Shown: positions 52,082-64,000 of the stretch, piece by piece
Position numbering within the stretch: the stretch's first letter is position 1
How the letters are laid out: every line of letters begins with the position of its first letter
Origin: Actinopolymorpha pittospori
Lineage (GTDB): Bacteria; Actinomycetota; Actinomycetes; Propionibacteriales; Actinopolymorphaceae
Assembly: GCF_014873875.1 (NCBI RefSeq)
Contig: NZ_JADBEM010000001.1
Coordinates: 1,240,001 to 1,304,000, forward strand
DNA: 64,000 bases
Reading direction: 5' to 3'
The notes under the pieces: generated by a model
Told to the model about the DNA's origin: nothing
The model's input: only the letters and a program-made list of their open reading frames with translations
Databases searched by the model: none
Position numbers and translations under genes: made by a program

Positions 52082-53050
52082 TCACTCTGCCCCGGCGCGA
52101 ACCTGGGTGTCGAGGTGAGCGACGGTGCGCTCGTACCACGCGTAGGTGGACTCGATGCCGCTGCGCAGACTGATCCGTGGGGCCCAACCGAGCCGGGTGA
52201 TCCGGGAGATGTCGAGCAGCTTGCGGGGAGTGCCGTCGGGCTTGCTGGTGTCCCATTCCAGGTCGCCGTCGTAGCCGACGACGTCGGCGATCGTCTCGGC
52301 GAGTTCGGCGATGGTGAGGTCGGTGCCACTACCGACGTTGACCGGCCCCGCGTCGTCGTAGGTCTCCAGCAGGTGCAGGCAGGCGCGGGCCAGGTCCTCG
52401 ACGTGCAGGAACTCCCGCCTGGGACGGCCCGAACCCCACAGCTCCACCCGCTGCGCCCCCTGGAGTTTCGCCTCGTGGAAGCGGCGGATCAGGGCGGGCA
52501 GCACGTGGGAGGTGAAGGGGTCGAAGTTGTCGCCCGGACCGTACAGGTTGCAGGGCATCGCGGTGATGTAGGGCAGGCCGTACTGGCGGCGTAGCGCCTG
52601 GACGTGGGTGATGCCCGCGATCTTCGCGATCGCGTAGGCGTCGTTGGTGGCCTCCAGGGGGCCGGTGAGTAGTGCGTCCTCGCGGATGGGCTGCGGCGCG
52701 AACTTGGGGTAGATGCAGCTCGATCCCAGCAGGAGCGCGTGTTCGACGCCGTGCTCGGCGGCGGCGTCGAGCACGTTCACCTGGATGCGCAGGTTGTCGG
52801 AGAGGAACTGTGCGGGGTAGGTCGCGTTGGCCATGATGCCGCCGACCTTCGCCGCGGCGAGGATGACAACCTGGGGTTGCTCGGTGGTGAAGAACCCTTC
52901 GACGGCTGCCCGGTCGCGCAGGTCGAGTTCTCCCGATCCGCGTCCGACCAGGTTCGTGAAGCCCTCCGCGAGCAGGTGGCGCCACAGCGCCTGGCCGACC
53001 AGGCCACGGTGACCGGCCACGTAGATCCTGGCCGAGCGGTCCACTCGCAT
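52082..53050 (-). CDS. fcl: GDP-L-fucose synthase
   Basis: 322 residues from ATG 53050, with GGAGG five bases upstream. Extended SDR: NADP fold [17 protein letters not shown], substrate loop [10 protein letters not shown], catalytic S in [14 protein letters not shown], and YAIAKIAG (Y-x-x-x-K). It converts GDP-4-keto-6-deoxymannose to GDP-L-fucose by epimerisation and reduction in the cytoplasm. It is divergent from gmd (53300), which supplies its substrate. Together they make GDP-fucose for the adjacent glycosyltransferase at 54337. Confidence 0.95.
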   Translation of the reverse strand: MRVDRSARIYVAGHRGLVGQALWRHLLAEGFTNLVGRGSGELDLRDRAAVEGFFTTEQPQVVILAAAKVGGIMANATYPAQFLSDNLRIQVNVLDAAAEHGVEHALLLGSSCIYPKFAPQPIREDALLTGPLEATNDAYAIAKIAGITHVQALRRQYGLPYITAMPCNLYGPGDNFDPFTSHVLPALIRRFHEAKLQGAQRVELWGSGRPRREFLHVEDLARACLHLLETYDDAGPVNVGSGTDLTIAELAETIADVVGYDGDLEWDTSKPDGTPRKLLDISRITRLGWAPRISLRSGIESTYAWYERTVAHLDTQVRAGAE

Positions 53051-53299
53051 GCGACCTCCGGGAAACTTCGGGGCGCCTCCACACCGGGAGGTTCTGGCGT
53101 CGTTGACACTTTCCGCGACCCCGGGGACCGGAAACCACGCAACAGCGGGAGCCCAGGAAAGATCGACCACCCGGCGATGGCGCGTTCGTGGATTTCCGGA
53201 GGGGTTGAATGGGTTTATCGGCCCCCACTGTACGGAATTGACGGGATTGTGGGGACGCCGAATTCGGAGCGGGACCTGTCGCGAAAGAGGGTTGCCGAT

Positions 53300-54340
53300 T
53301 TGAAAACGGCTCTGATCACTGGGGTGACCGGGCAGGACGGGTCCTACCTCGCGGAACTGCTGCTGGACCGGGGATACACGGTTCACGGGCTGGTGCGCCG
53401 CGCCTCGACGTTCAACACGCACCGCATCGACCATCTCTACAGCGATCCGCATCACAGCGACACCCGCTTCTTCCTCCACCACGCGGACCTCTCCGACGCG
53501 TCGCGACTGCTGGAGTTGTTGCAGACAACGGCGCCGGATGAGGTCTACCATCTGGCCGCCCAGTCCCACGTACGCGTCTCGTTCGAGGAACCCACCTTCA
53601 CCGGCGACATCACCGGCATGGGCACCGCGCGACTGCTGGAGGCGATCCGGCTCACCGGAGCGGAGTGCAGGTTCTATCAGGCGTCCAGTTCGGAGATGTT
53701 CGGTTCCTCCACACCCCCGCAGCACGAGGACACGCCGTTCCAGCCGCGCTCGCCCTACGGGGCCGCGAAGCTCTACGCGCACTGGATGACCCGCTCCTAC
53801 CGCGAGGCGTACGGCATGTTCGCCGTCAACGGGATCCTCTTCAACCACGAGTCGCCACGGCGGGGCGAGACGTTCGTGACGCGGAAGATCGCCCGGGCCG
53901 CGGCACGGATCAAGGCCGGCCTGCAGGACCGGGTCTACCTGGGCAACCTCGACGCGGTCCGGGACTGGGGATACGCCCCGGAGTACGTCGAGGCGATCTG
54001 GCTGATGCTCCAGCAGGACTCGCCGCAGGACTACGTCATCGCCACCGGCACGGCCAGTTCCGTCCGCGACTTCGCCCGGCTCGCCTTCGACCGGGTGGGC
54101 CTGGACTGGACCCGACACGTTCACTACGACCAGCGCTACGAGCGGCCCGCCGAGGTGGACGCGCTGATCGGGGACCCGTCCAAGGCCGGGCGCGTCCTCG
54201 GCTGGAAGGCCCGGGTGCTGGCCCCCGAACTCGCCGCGATCATGGTCGACGCCGAGGCCCGCGCCCTCGCCGGTCAGGCACCCGAACGCCAGGAGTGGCC
54301 GGGCGAGCCCCTCCCACAACGGCGGGAGTGGAAGGGATGA
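53300..54340 (+). CDS. gmd: GDP-mannose 4,6-dehydratase
   Basis: 346 residues from TTG 53300, with AGAGGG eight bases upstream. This start gives the canonical N-terminus [35 protein letters not shown], and no ATG is available nearby. SSSEMFG (S/E) and [10 protein letters not shown] (Y-x-x-x-K) form the active site; [16 protein letters not shown] is the family's substrate-binding stretch. It makes GDP-4-keto-6-deoxy-D-mannose from GDP-mannose. Its stop overlaps the next gene (ATGA), linking it to the large glycosyltransferase. The intergenic region toward fcl is 249 bases. Confidence 0.95.
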   Translation: MKTALITGVTGQDGSYLAELLLDRGYTVHGLVRRASTFNTHRIDHLYSDPHHSDTRFFLHHADLSDASRLLELLQTTAPDEVYHLAAQSHVRVSFEEPTFTGDITGMGTARLLEAIRLTGAECRFYQASSSEMFGSSTPPQHEDTPFQPRSPYGAAKLYAHWMTRSYREAYGMFAVNGILFNHESPRRGETFVTRKIARAAARIKAGLQDRVYLGNLDAVRDWGYAPEYVEAIWLMLQQDSPQDYVIATGTASSVRDFARLAFDRVGLDWTRHVHYDQRYERPAEVDALIGDPSKAGRVLGWKARVLAPELAAIMVDAEARALAGQAPERQEWPGEPLPQRREWKG

Positions 54341-56847
54341 GCGACGACTGGAGCCTGGCGGACTCAGCCACCCTGGAACACCTCATCCTGATCCCCCGGG
54401 GCGGGCTCGGAAACCGCATCCGGGCGATCGGCGCGGCCCGACGCCTGTGCTCCCTGTCCGACGCCAAACTCACCGTGGTCTGGGACTTCGGGAACTACGA
54501 GGCGCTGTTCGCCGCGGGCCCGGAGGTGGAGGTACTCGACCGACTGCCCGCGAACGCGGACTCCCTGCGCCGCATCAACGTTCCGATGTGGTCCGAGGGC
54601 GGCACCCGCAACAACCGGCGCGTCCCGCTCCGCGAGGACCACACCCTCATCGTGCAGTCGCTGTTCTGGTTCTGCGCCGCGGAGGAACCCCTGGTCGGCG
54701 AGGACGAGGCGCTTCGGGAGTGGCTGCCGCAGCCCGCCCAGGCCATCCAGGACACCGTCACGGAGATCACCTCGGCGCACTTCACCCGCACCGTCGGCAT
54801 GCACATCCGGCAGGGCGACAACAACAGGCGGCTGGTCGTCACCCCGATCGAGGACTTCGTACGCGAGGCCGAACGCGTCATCGCCGAGGACCACACGATC
54901 TTCCTCGCCACCGACAGCGCCGAGACCGAACAGCTGATGCGCTCCCGGTTCGCCGACCACATCATCGTCTTCCCCAAGAACTGGGAGATGCCCTTCCGCT
55001 GGCCGCGCCTGGCCCCGGGCGGGGGAGGAACCGAACTCCTCGCCGCGGGTGAGGAACTGGTCCCCGACTTCGTGGACATGCAACTCCTCGCCGCGTGCGA
55101 GTACGTCATCGGCTCGACCATCTCCAGCTACAGCCGCCTGGCGGCCCGCTACAACGGCTCACCACGCTGCCTCCTGCTGCCCGCCCCACCCATGCACCCG
55201 GTCTGGGGAAGGGGACTCGAACCCGAGCGGAAGTGGCGCGACCGGGCCAAGGCAGCAGGCGACCCGGGAGCCGAGCGGGACGGCCAGCCACGGATCCGGC
55301 GCAACGACCACAGCATCCTGTCGGCTCCTGAGCTCGGGCAGTGGGAACCCCGGCTGACGGTGTCGGTGGTGATCCCCGCCTACGGCCGCCAGGACAAGCT
55401 CGACCTCACCCTGGCCAGCCTCGCGGCGCAGACCTATCCGAGCCACCTGATGCAGGTGATCGTCGTCGACGACGGCAGCGACCCGCCGCTCCGCCTTCCC
55501 GAGATCGCGCCGGAGAACACCACGCTGATCCCCAGCGCACCGGGCGGTTGGGGGGCCGGGCACGCCCTGAACACCGGCGTCCAGGCCGCCGACGGTGAGG
55601 TGATCCACCGCCTCGACGCCGACATGCTCCTCCACCGCGACCACGTCGAGGCGAGCATGCGCTGGCATCACCTGGCCGACTACCTCGTGGTGATCGGTTA
55701 CAAGCGCTTCGTCGACTACGGTGCGGACCCGCACTCGCCCCACGACGTGCACAACGCCGTCGCGGCAGGAGACGCCGACAAGCTGTTCGACCTCGACCAG
55801 ACCCACCCGAGCTGGATCGAGACGGTCATCGACGCCACCGACGGGCTGCGCAGCGCGGACGCGGGCGCCTACCGGGTCGGGACCGGCCAGACCATCTCCT
55901 TCACTCACCGGCTGTGGGACGCGTGCGGAGGGGCCGACACGGAACTGATCCGCGGCCAGGACGTCGAGTTCAGCTTCCGGGCCGCACAGGCCGGCGCCGT
56001 CTTCGTCCCCGATCCCCAGGCGCGCGCGTTCCACCTCGGGCTGTCGGAGATGCTGACCCGGACAGCTGAGGGAACCAGATTCCGGGAGCCCTACCTGGGC
56101 AACCGGGTGCCCTGGCGGCGCCGCTGGCGCCAGGAGACCGGACGTCAGTGGATGGTGCCCTACGTCGACGTCGTCGTCGAGGTGGGGACGGCTTCCTATG
56201 AGGAGGCGCGCGCCACCGTGGTGGGCGCGCTGGCCAGTGACATCCCCGACGTACGCGTCACCCTCGTCGGGCGATGGTCGGAGCTCACCGATGAACGCCG
56301 CCCGCCACTGGACGACCACCTTCTTGATCTCAGGCTGCTGCACGAGTCCTTCGTCCACGACGCACGGGTGCGGCTCCAGGACTCGGTACCGCCCACCTCC
56401 GCGCCCGTTCCGTTCCGGTTCCACTGCTCGCCCGGCTGGGTGCTCAACGCCGACGCGCTACGCAGGCTCGTCGAACTCGCCGACAGCCAGTGCGACGGCA
56501 TCGTGTCACTGGCCCCTCCCCGCGGATCCGGAGCGAGCATCGGGCGTCTGGAGCGAACCGCTGCGATCGCCCGGGCGCGGTGGCTGGCCAAGGACGGCGA
56601 GGACCTGGACGACATCGTCGCCACGGCCTTCGGGACCCACTGGATCGACGGCACCCAATGGGCGTTGACCCCGGCCGCGGACAAACCCAAGCCAGCATCG
56701 GTGACCGCACTCCACGACCAGATTCGCACGTTGAAGACCGAGGCCGCGCGATGGGAGAAGGAAGCCACGCGACTCAAACGCAAACTGCAGGAGCCACTGA
56801 GTAAGAAGCTGCTCGAAGCCGCCCGCAGGAGGATCACCCGCCGATAA
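54337..56847 (+). CDS. Bifunctional protein: fucosyltransferase-like domain plus GT2 glycosyltransferase
   Basis: 836 residues from ATG 54337 (ATGA overlap with gmd). Residues about 1-300 resemble GDP-fucose-using transferases ([32 protein letters not shown], then [13 protein letters not shown] with the H-x-R-x-G-D motif that binds GDP-fucose, then [15 protein letters not shown]). Residues about 340-610 are a GT2 domain ([54 protein letters not shown]). The last 200 residues are unassigned and end in a basic coiled coil. Placement beside fcl and gmd supports fucose transfer onto a surface polymer. No membrane segment; the fusion is unusual. Confidence 0.8.
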   Translation: MSDDWSLADSATLEHLILIPRGGLGNRIRAIGAARRLCSLSDAKLTVVWDFGNYEALFAAGPEVEVLDRLPANADSLRRINVPMWSEGGTRNNRRVPLREDHTLIVQSLFWFCAAEEPLVGEDEALREWLPQPAQAIQDTVTEITSAHFTRTVGMHIRQGDNNRRLVVTPIEDFVREAERVIAEDHTIFLATDSAETEQLMRSRFADHIIVFPKNWEMPFRWPRLAPGGGGTELLAAGEELVPDFVDMQLLAACEYVIGSTISSYSRLAARYNGSPRCLLLPAPPMHPVWGRGLEPERKWRDRAKAAGDPGAERDGQPRIRRNDHSILSAPELGQWEPRLTVSVVIPAYGRQDKLDLTLASLAAQTYPSHLMQVIVVDDGSDPPLRLPEIAPENTTLIPSAPGGWGAGHALNTGVQAADGEVIHRLDADMLLHRDHVEASMRWHHLADYLVVIGYKRFVDYGADPHSPHDVHNAVAAGDADKLFDLDQTHPSWIETVIDATDGLRSADAGAYRVGTGQTISFTHRLWDACGGADTELIRGQDVEFSFRAAQAGAVFVPDPQARAFHLGLSEMLTRTAEGTRFREPYLGNRVPWRRRWRQETGRQWMVPYVDVVVEVGTASYEEARATVVGALASDIPDVRVTLVGRWSELTDERRPPLDDHLLDLRLLHESFVHDARVRLQDSVPPTSAPVPFRFHCSPGWVLNADALRRLVELADSQCDGIVSLAPPRGSGASIGRLERTAAIARARWLAKDGEDLDDIVATAFGTHWIDGTQWALTPAADKPKPASVTALHDQIRTLKTEAARWEKEATRLKRKLQEPLSKKLLEAARRRITRR

Positions 56848-56893
56848 GAAGCGGCTCATCCCGCCCAGACGGACGCCCCGAAAACCCTTTCAG

Positions 56894-56913
56894 CGGCGAT
56901 AGCCCAATCGCCG
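56894..56913. terminator. Small hairpin after the fusion glycosyltransferase
   Basis: CGGCGAT (56894-56900) and ATCGCCG (56907-56913) with a 6-base loop, followed by TTAAACAAAA. It could be a terminator or attenuator before the next large gene, which starts 78 bases later. Confidence 0.45.
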
Positions 56914-56991
56914 TTAAACAAAAGTGATCACGTCGTCCATGATGTACATCTGAGGCTTCGTGTGTAACTCGAGAAAGTGTGTCGGAATTTC

Positions 56992-59745
56992 ATGAAGTCT
57001 CTCGTTGACCCGAGCGGTATTCCCCCCGACGCGGCGCCCGGCAAGCACCTGTGGACCATGCCGACGGCACGGGGCGCCCGGGAACGCATCGAGTGGCTGG
57101 TCGGGCAGGCCCGGGGCGACGTGCTCGACGTCGGCTGTGGACAGGGCGGCGTGTCCATCCTGTGCGCCCGGCGCGGCCTGAGAGCGGTGGGTGTCGACAT
57201 CGACCCCTCCCGCATCGAGCAGGCACTCGCCACACGCGTCCGAGAGCCCGACCCGGTGCGCAACCTGCTGTCGTTTCGGGTGGCGGACGCCACCGCGCTG
57301 GACCTGCCCGATGCCACGTTCGACTGCGTGGTGATGGCCGACACGATCGAACACGTCGAGAACGCCTCCTCCCTTCTCGCCGAGGGGGCCCGGCTGTTAC
57401 GTGCCGACGGCGTACTGGTGCTCACCGCAACCTTCGGTTTCGTGCCCCGCGATCATCCCGTCACCTTCTACGTCGCCTCGCTCCTCGAACTACTCGCCCG
57501 GCACATGACGATCCAGTCCCTGGACATCGTCGACGGCTACTTCCGGGTCGTCGCGCGGCCAGGCCCCACCTCCATCGAGGACCGGCTCCGACTCGACGCC
57601 GACCTCCAACCCGCGTTCGAGGCGGCGCTGCTGGACGCGCAACGCAAGGCCCACAACGAACGCGCCGCCATGGAGACCCGGCTCCGCGAGGAGATGCACC
57701 GCACCGAACGCTCCCTCCGCCAGCGCCTACGGGAGGAGACCTACCGCGCCGAGCACGCCCTGTGGCAGGCCCAGTCGATGAAGGCCCGCCGCTGGTGGCG
57801 CCTGGGTGAGGTCTTCTTCACCGCGGGACAACACCCCTCGGCGGTGTGGCGGATGCCACGCGACCTCGGGCGGGTGCTGCGCCCGGTGCCACGCCCGAAG
57901 AAGCCGGAACGGCTGCTGCCGGCCGCGGCGGCGAAGGAGCAGCCGAGCCTGGACGCGGTGAACACGCCGCGACAGGTCCCCGGCACGGGAACCGCCCTCA
58001 GCCAGGCCACCTCGGGCCCGCTCTGCGCCGTCGAACTCCCCACCGGGGCCGGCTTCCCTGACGGCCCGGTGGCCCGACCCGACCTCACCGTGGCCGCGAT
58101 CCTCGACAAGTTCTCCGAAGCCGCCCTCGCCTATGAGTGGAACCAGGTCCAGCCCGGACCGCAGGACTGGCAGGAGATGCTGGAAGCCACCCGCCCGGAC
58201 CTGCTGTTCGTCGAGTCCGCGTGGTGGGGCAACGCCGGACGCTGGCGGGCCATCGTCACCGCGGCCGGGGCGCCCAAGCAGCAACTCTGCGACCTGGTCG
58301 CCTGGTGTCGGCAACGCTCCATCCCCACCGTCTTCTGGAACAAGGAGGACCCCTCCCACTTCAACAAGTTCATCGAGACCGCCAAACTCTTCGACCACGT
58401 CTTCACCGTCGACGCGGACTCCGTCCCCCACTACCGGGAGGTTCTCGGCCACGACCGGATCGGGCTGCTGCACTTCGGAGCCCAGCCGCGCGTCCACAAC
58501 CCGGTGTCCGTGCCCGGCGGCCGCAAGTACCCCGTGGCGTTCGCGGGCACCTACTACACCCACAAGCACCGCGAACGGGTCGTCCAGATGGACACGGTCC
58601 TGGCCCCCGCCCGCGAGTTCGGCCTGCACATCTTCAACCGGATCCACGACAACCCCGTCTACCGCTTCCCGGCGGCCTACGCCGATCACGTCGTCGGCAC
58701 CCTGCCCTACGAGCAGATGCTCACCGCCTACAAGGCGTACAAGGTCTTCCTCAACGTCAACTCCGTGACCGGGTCGCCGACGATGTGTGCCCGGCGGGTC
58801 TTCGAACTGTCCGCCTGCGCGACCCCCGTCGTCTCCGGTCACTCCCGCGCGCTGGAGGAGGTGTTCGGGGACCTCGTCCAGCTCAGCCAGTCCCCCGCGG
58901 ACACCACGACGGCTCTGAAGGAACTCCTGGGCGACGACGAGACCCGCGACCGGCGCGGCCACCTGGCGATGCGAGAGGTCTTCACCAAACACACCTACGG
59001 GCACCGCGTCGACACCGTGCTGGGCGCGCTCGGCCGGCCCACCACCCGACCCGAGCCCACCGTGTCGGTGATCTTGTCGACCTGCCGACCCGAGCAGCTG
59101 ACCCACGCCATCGAGCAGGTGGCCCAGCAGGTCCACCGCCCCCTCCAGCTCGTCATGGTCCTGCACGGCATTGGCATCGAACCCGAGGTGGTCCAGGACA
59201 AGGCGCGGGCCGCGGGAATCCACGACGTCGTGGTCCGCGCGGCCGACGCCGGCCTGAGTCTGGGGGCGTGCCTGAACCTGGGCATCGAGGCGGCCGACGG
59301 CCGCTACCTGGCCAAGATGGACGACGACAACCTCTACGGCGAGCACTATCTGGCCGACCTGCTGCACGCGTTCTCCTACACCAGCGCCGGCGTCGTCGGG
59401 AAGGGCGCCCACTACGTCCAACTCCAGGCCAGCGGGGTGACGATCCTGCGCTTCGACCATCTCGAGCACACCAGGTCCAAGCGGGTCCAGGGCGGCACCA
59501 TCGTGGCCGAGGGCGACCTGCTGCGTCAGTTGCGTTTCGCCGACCTTCCCCGTGGCGTCGACTCCGACCTGCTGCGCCGCGTCCGCGCCGAGCAGGCGGA
59601 GATCTACTCAGCCGACCGGTTCAACTTCGTCAGCGTCCGCAGGGACGACCCGAGCACCCACACCTGGAAGATCAGCGACGACGAGCTCATGGCGACCGGT
59701 CGGGTGGTGTGCCACGCGGACGAGGCGAACCAGGTCCTGTTCTGA
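56992..59745 (+). CDS. Tripartite protein: SAM methyltransferase, CgeB-like glycosyltransferase, GT2 glycosyltransferase
   Basis: 917 residues from ATG 56992. Residues about 35-195: class I methyltransferase (DVLDVGCGQGGVSILCARRGLRAVGVDIDPSRI, FDCVVMADTIEHVEN). Residues about 200-265: charged coiled coil. Residues about 385-670: CgeB/DUF3880-type transferase (PDLLFVESAWWGNAGRWR, KKYPVAFAGTYY-like GGRKYPVAFAGTYYTHKHRERV, FLNVNSVTGSPTMCARRVFELSACATPVVSG). Residues about 690-917: GT2 (VSVILSTCRPEQLTHAIEQVAQQ, AKMDDDNLYGEHYLADL). It probably builds and methylates a fucose-containing glycan together with the preceding genes. The ribosome site is weak. Confidence 0.8.
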   Translation: MKSLVDPSGIPPDAAPGKHLWTMPTARGARERIEWLVGQARGDVLDVGCGQGGVSILCARRGLRAVGVDIDPSRIEQALATRVREPDPVRNLLSFRVADATALDLPDATFDCVVMADTIEHVENASSLLAEGARLLRADGVLVLTATFGFVPRDHPVTFYVASLLELLARHMTIQSLDIVDGYFRVVARPGPTSIEDRLRLDADLQPAFEAALLDAQRKAHNERAAMETRLREEMHRTERSLRQRLREETYRAEHALWQAQSMKARRWWRLGEVFFTAGQHPSAVWRMPRDLGRVLRPVPRPKKPERLLPAAAAKEQPSLDAVNTPRQVPGTGTALSQATSGPLCAVELPTGAGFPDGPVARPDLTVAAILDKFSEAALAYEWNQVQPGPQDWQEMLEATRPDLLFVESAWWGNAGRWRAIVTAAGAPKQQLCDLVAWCRQRSIPTVFWNKEDPSHFNKFIETAKLFDHVFTVDADSVPHYREVLGHDRIGLLHFGAQPRVHNPVSVPGGRKYPVAFAGTYYTHKHRERVVQMDTVLAPAREFGLHIFNRIHDNPVYRFPAAYADHVVGTLPYEQMLTAYKAYKVFLNVNSVTGSPTMCARRVFELSACATPVVSGHSRALEEVFGDLVQLSQSPADTTTALKELLGDDETRDRRGHLAMREVFTKHTYGHRVDTVLGALGRPTTRPEPTVSVILSTCRPEQLTHAIEQVAQQVHRPLQLVMVLHGIGIEPEVVQDKARAAGIHDVVVRAADAGLSLGACLNLGIEAADGRYLAKMDDDNLYGEHYLADLLHAFSYTSAGVVGKGAHYVQLQASGVTILRFDHLEHTRSKRVQGGTIVAEGDLLRQLRFADLPRGVDSDLLRRVRAEQAEIYSADRFNFVSVRRDDPSTHTWKISDDELMATGRVVCHADEANQVLF

Positions 59746-59771
59746 GGCTTCTGAGGCCCGCCCCGCCTCGG

Positions 59772-60755
59772 TCAGTGGCCTGGTTCGAGGACGGGGCTGA
59801 GTTCGAAGGCCGCGAACACACGGGCGTCCTGGAACACCACGTTGGACGCGATCCCCTGCGCGGTCACGGTCAGCACCTGCAGCGTGTGCAGCCGCAGCAC
59901 GCCGGCCTCGTCGGGGCAGTAGGCCGCCAGCGCCGGCTGGCCGTTCGCCGCCGTCGCGACCATCCGCCAGCCACCGCCCCGCGTCGCGAAGACGCGGGCG
60001 ATGAACCGGCCGTAGTCGAGTCGACCGGCGTACCACAGCGGCACCGGCGGCATCTCCAGGACGGCGTCGTCGGTGAGCAGCGTCACCAGCGTGTCCACGT
60101 CCGCGGCCTCGAACGCCCGGACGTACCGCTCGACCGTCTCCCGCACCGCCCGGTCCTCCGGCGCGCGCACCGTGGTGTCGCGCGGCGCCGCCTGCGCCAG
60201 GGCGGCCCGGGCACGCTGCAAGGCGCTGTTGACGGCCGCGGTCGAGGTGTCGAGCTGCGCCGCGACCTCCGCCGCACTGAACTCCAGCACGTCCCGCAGC
60301 ACCAGGACGGCCCGCTGCCGCGCGGGGAGCAGCTGCATGGCCGCGACCAGCGCGAGCCGCACGCTGTCGCGTTCACTCGCCCACGCCGCTGGGTCCACCT
60401 GGTCTCGGCGCAGGTAGGTGTCGGGCAGCGGCTGCAGCCAGGGCACCTCGAAGTCCGGCACGATCGGTGCGTCCGGGTCCTGACTCGCCGCGCCGAGCCC
60501 GGACGGCAACGGCCGCCGCGCCCGCCCCTCCAGCTCGGTCAGGCACGCGTTGGTCGCGATCCGGTAGAGCCACGTACGCAGCGACGCCCGCCGCTCGTCG
60601 TAGCGGTCGCGGGCCCTCCACGCCCGGAGCAGGGTCTCCTGGGCCAGGTCCTCCGCCTCGTGCACCGAACCCAGCATCCGGTAACAGTGCACCACCAGCT
60701 CGCGACGGAACGGAGCCGTCGCCGCGTCGAAGTCCGACCCGACAGCGGCGGCCAT
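59772..60755 (-). CDS. ECF sigma factor with C-terminal SnoaL-like domain (SigG-like)
   Basis: 327 residues from ATG 60755, with AGGGAG eight bases upstream. Sigma-2: FRRELVVHCYRMLGSVHEAEDLAQETLLRAWRARDRYDERRASLRTWLYRIATNACLTELE. Sigma-4: LVAAMQLLPARQRAVLVLRDVLEFSAAEVAAQLDTSTAAVNSALQRARAAL. Then an NTF2-like tail (VRAFEAADVDTLVTLLTDDAVLEMPPVPLWYAG). It lacks the DGGG and NPEKL motifs, so it is a different ECF group from the two sigma factors at 15-19 kb, resembling SigG/SigX5 types. It is divergent from the RibD/DHFR-like gene, the probable target, and converges on the tripartite glycosyltransferase. Confidence 0.9.
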   Translation of the reverse strand: MAAAVGSDFDAATAPFRRELVVHCYRMLGSVHEAEDLAQETLLRAWRARDRYDERRASLRTWLYRIATNACLTELEGRARRPLPSGLGAASQDPDAPIVPDFEVPWLQPLPDTYLRRDQVDPAAWASERDSVRLALVAAMQLLPARQRAVLVLRDVLEFSAAEVAAQLDTSTAAVNSALQRARAALAQAAPRDTTVRAPEDRAVRETVERYVRAFEAADVDTLVTLLTDDAVLEMPPVPLWYAGRLDYGRFIARVFATRGGGWRMVATAANGQPALAAYCPDEAGVLRLHTLQVLTVTAQGIASNVVFQDARVFAAFELSPVLEPGH

Positions 60756-60901
60756 CCGCGTACTCCCTCATCCGTCCTCCCCGTCCCGGGGATCGATGCC
60801 GACGATATCCGCGGTCACCGATGAGTCCGGCGGTGCCCGCCGGTAGGTACCAGCGACGGCACCACGGCAGGGCCCGCGTCCGGGCCCAGGAAAGGATCAC
60901 C

Positions 60902-61465
60902 ATGAACCGCGTCATCGTCATCGCGTTCACCACGCTGGACGGTGTGGTCGAGGATCCAGACGGATCCGATGGCACCCCAGGCGGTGGCTGGGCGTTCCGG
61001 CACGGCCCCGAAGCCGTGGCCGGGGACAAGTTCAGGCTCGGCTCCCTGCTGGACACCGGAGGGCTCCTGCTGGGCGGTGGGACCTGGCAGCTGTTCGCCA
61101 AGCTCTGGCCCAACCGGACCGACGACTTCTCCCAGCGGATGAACGCCGCCCAGAAGTGGGTGGCCTCCCGCACCCTCACCGACGTCAGCGCGTGGAGCAA
61201 CTCCACCCTGATCAACGGCGACCTGGGCGCTGAGGTGAAACGGCTACGGGAGGAGCGGGACGTCATCGTCATCGGCAGCCCCAGCATCGCCCAGGCCCTG
61301 ATCGAGGTGGACCTGGTCGAGGAGTACCGGCTGATGGTCTTCCCGACCGTGCTCGGCTCCGGGCGGCGGCTGTTCACCAACCCCGCCGGAGCAGGCGACC
61401 TGCGGACGGTCTCCATCGAGCAGGTCGGCCCGACCGCGTTGCTGCGCTACGAGCGGGCCCGTTGA
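60902..61465 (+). CDS. RibD C-terminal / DHFR-like reductase
   Basis: 187 residues from ATG 60902, with AAAGGA six bases upstream. Pattern: NRVIVIAFTTLDGVVEDPDGSDGTPGGGWAFR, GGLLLGGGTWQLFAKLWP, DVIVIGSPSIAQALIEVDLVEEYRLMVFPTVLGSGRRLF. It is an intact relative of the TAG-interrupted gene at 14521. These reductases use NADPH; the substrate is unknown and they are not folate enzymes by sequence. Divergent placement suggests control by the ECF sigma factor at 59772. Confidence 0.85.
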   Translation: MNRVIVIAFTTLDGVVEDPDGSDGTPGGGWAFRHGPEAVAGDKFRLGSLLDTGGLLLGGGTWQLFAKLWPNRTDDFSQRMNAAQKWVASRTLTDVSAWSNSTLINGDLGAEVKRLREERDVIVIGSPSIAQALIEVDLVEEYRLMVFPTVLGSGRRLFTNPAGAGDLRTVSIEQVGPTALLRYERAR

Positions 61466-61514
61466 CCTCGAACGAGGCGACAGCCTGATCCGCGGCTCCA
61501 CGAGGAGAATCGGT

Positions 61515-61551
61515 CGCCGCCGACCTTCCGACTCGATCGGGGTCGGCGGCG
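61515..61551. terminator. Bidirectional terminator
   Basis: CGCCGCCGACC (61515-61525) and GGTCGGCGGCG (61541-61551), perfect 11-bp arms with a 15-base loop, between the convergent DHFR-like and rifamycin phosphotransferase genes. Confidence 0.7.
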
Positions 61552-61558
61552 CGGTTCG

Positions 61559-64000
<2,442 letters not shown>

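Noticed and set aside
57727..60824. Long frames opposite and out of frame with the tripartite glycosyltransferase (580 and 895 codons)
   Set aside because: Repetitive arginine/proline or valine/glycine composition, no start signals; the real frame carries three known folds.

Overview
The window looks like a chromosome segment of a high-GC actinobacterium. The evidence is the uniformly GC-rich codon use, frequent GTG and TTG starts, paired XRE/DUF5753-DUF397 genes, WYL regulators, ECF41-type sigma factors, DUF1707 and DUF6223 proteins, and many leaderless-looking promoters with TAnnnT six to eight bases before the start codon. Genus cannot be fixed from sequence alone. I found no rRNA, tRNA, CRISPR array, intact transposase or integrase.

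Layout. 1-5.4 kb: the end of an XRE/DUF5753 regulator with its DUF397 partner, a metallo-hydrolase, and a large secreted GH42-like glycosidase. 5.8-10.8 kb: a SnoaL-like protein, a WYL regulator divergent from two glyoxalase-fold proteins, a truncated phoD remnant, and a frameshifted aldo/keto reductase divergent from a TetR gene with a tandem operator array. 10.8-15.3 kb: a DUF6223 membrane protein, a NarL-type two-component system, a LysR gene, and a RibD/DHFR-like gene carrying an in-frame TAG. 15.3-20.4 kb: two ECF41 sigma factors with SnoaL-like tails, a carboxymuconolactone-decarboxylase-like protein, an SDR, a DoxX protein and a second SnoaL-like protein; five matching promoter elements tie this block together. 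20.4-32.5 kb: LysR plus GMC oxidoreductase plus a frameshifted SDR, DUF1707, an acyltransferase, an orphan DUF397, a maltokinase-cap protein, a TetR/LLM-oxidoreductase operon, a methyltransferase interrupted by TGA, and a second GMC oxidoreductase. 32.6-38 kb: a secreted GH5 cellulase with LysM, a 35-residue acidic peptide coupled to a CHAP-LysM lysin, and a DUF1772/erythromycin-esterase fusion. 38-45 kb: regulator/enzyme pairs (MarR-SDR, SDR-TetR), a phosphotransferase, a chimeric uvrA'/beta-lactamase remnant, and an unusual HTH_38-MarR regulator divergent from a serine hydrolase. 45-52 kb: a winged-helix protein, a secreted phosphodiester glycosidase, TetR with a second carboxymuconolactone-decarboxylase-like gene, and HxlR with an imine-reductase-like gene. 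52-59.7 kb: a GDP-fucose locus (fcl and gmd) followed by two very large multidomain glycosyltransferases. 59.8-64 kb: another ECF sigma factor divergent from a RibD/DHFR-like gene, then a rifamycin phosphotransferase that runs off the window end.

How the genes work together. Most of the window is accessory metabolism arranged as small units of one local regulator and one or two oxidoreductases, often divergent with a visible operator between them. The sigma/oxidoreductase block and the GDP-fucose/glycosyltransferase block are the clearest multigene systems. At least six loci are broken by single-base lesions or truncation (phoD, aldo/keto reductase, DHFR-like, SDR, methyltransferase, uvrA/beta-lactamase). 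This suggests an accessory region in decay, or consensus errors in the assembly. All family assignments come from recognising motifs by eye; no database search was run.
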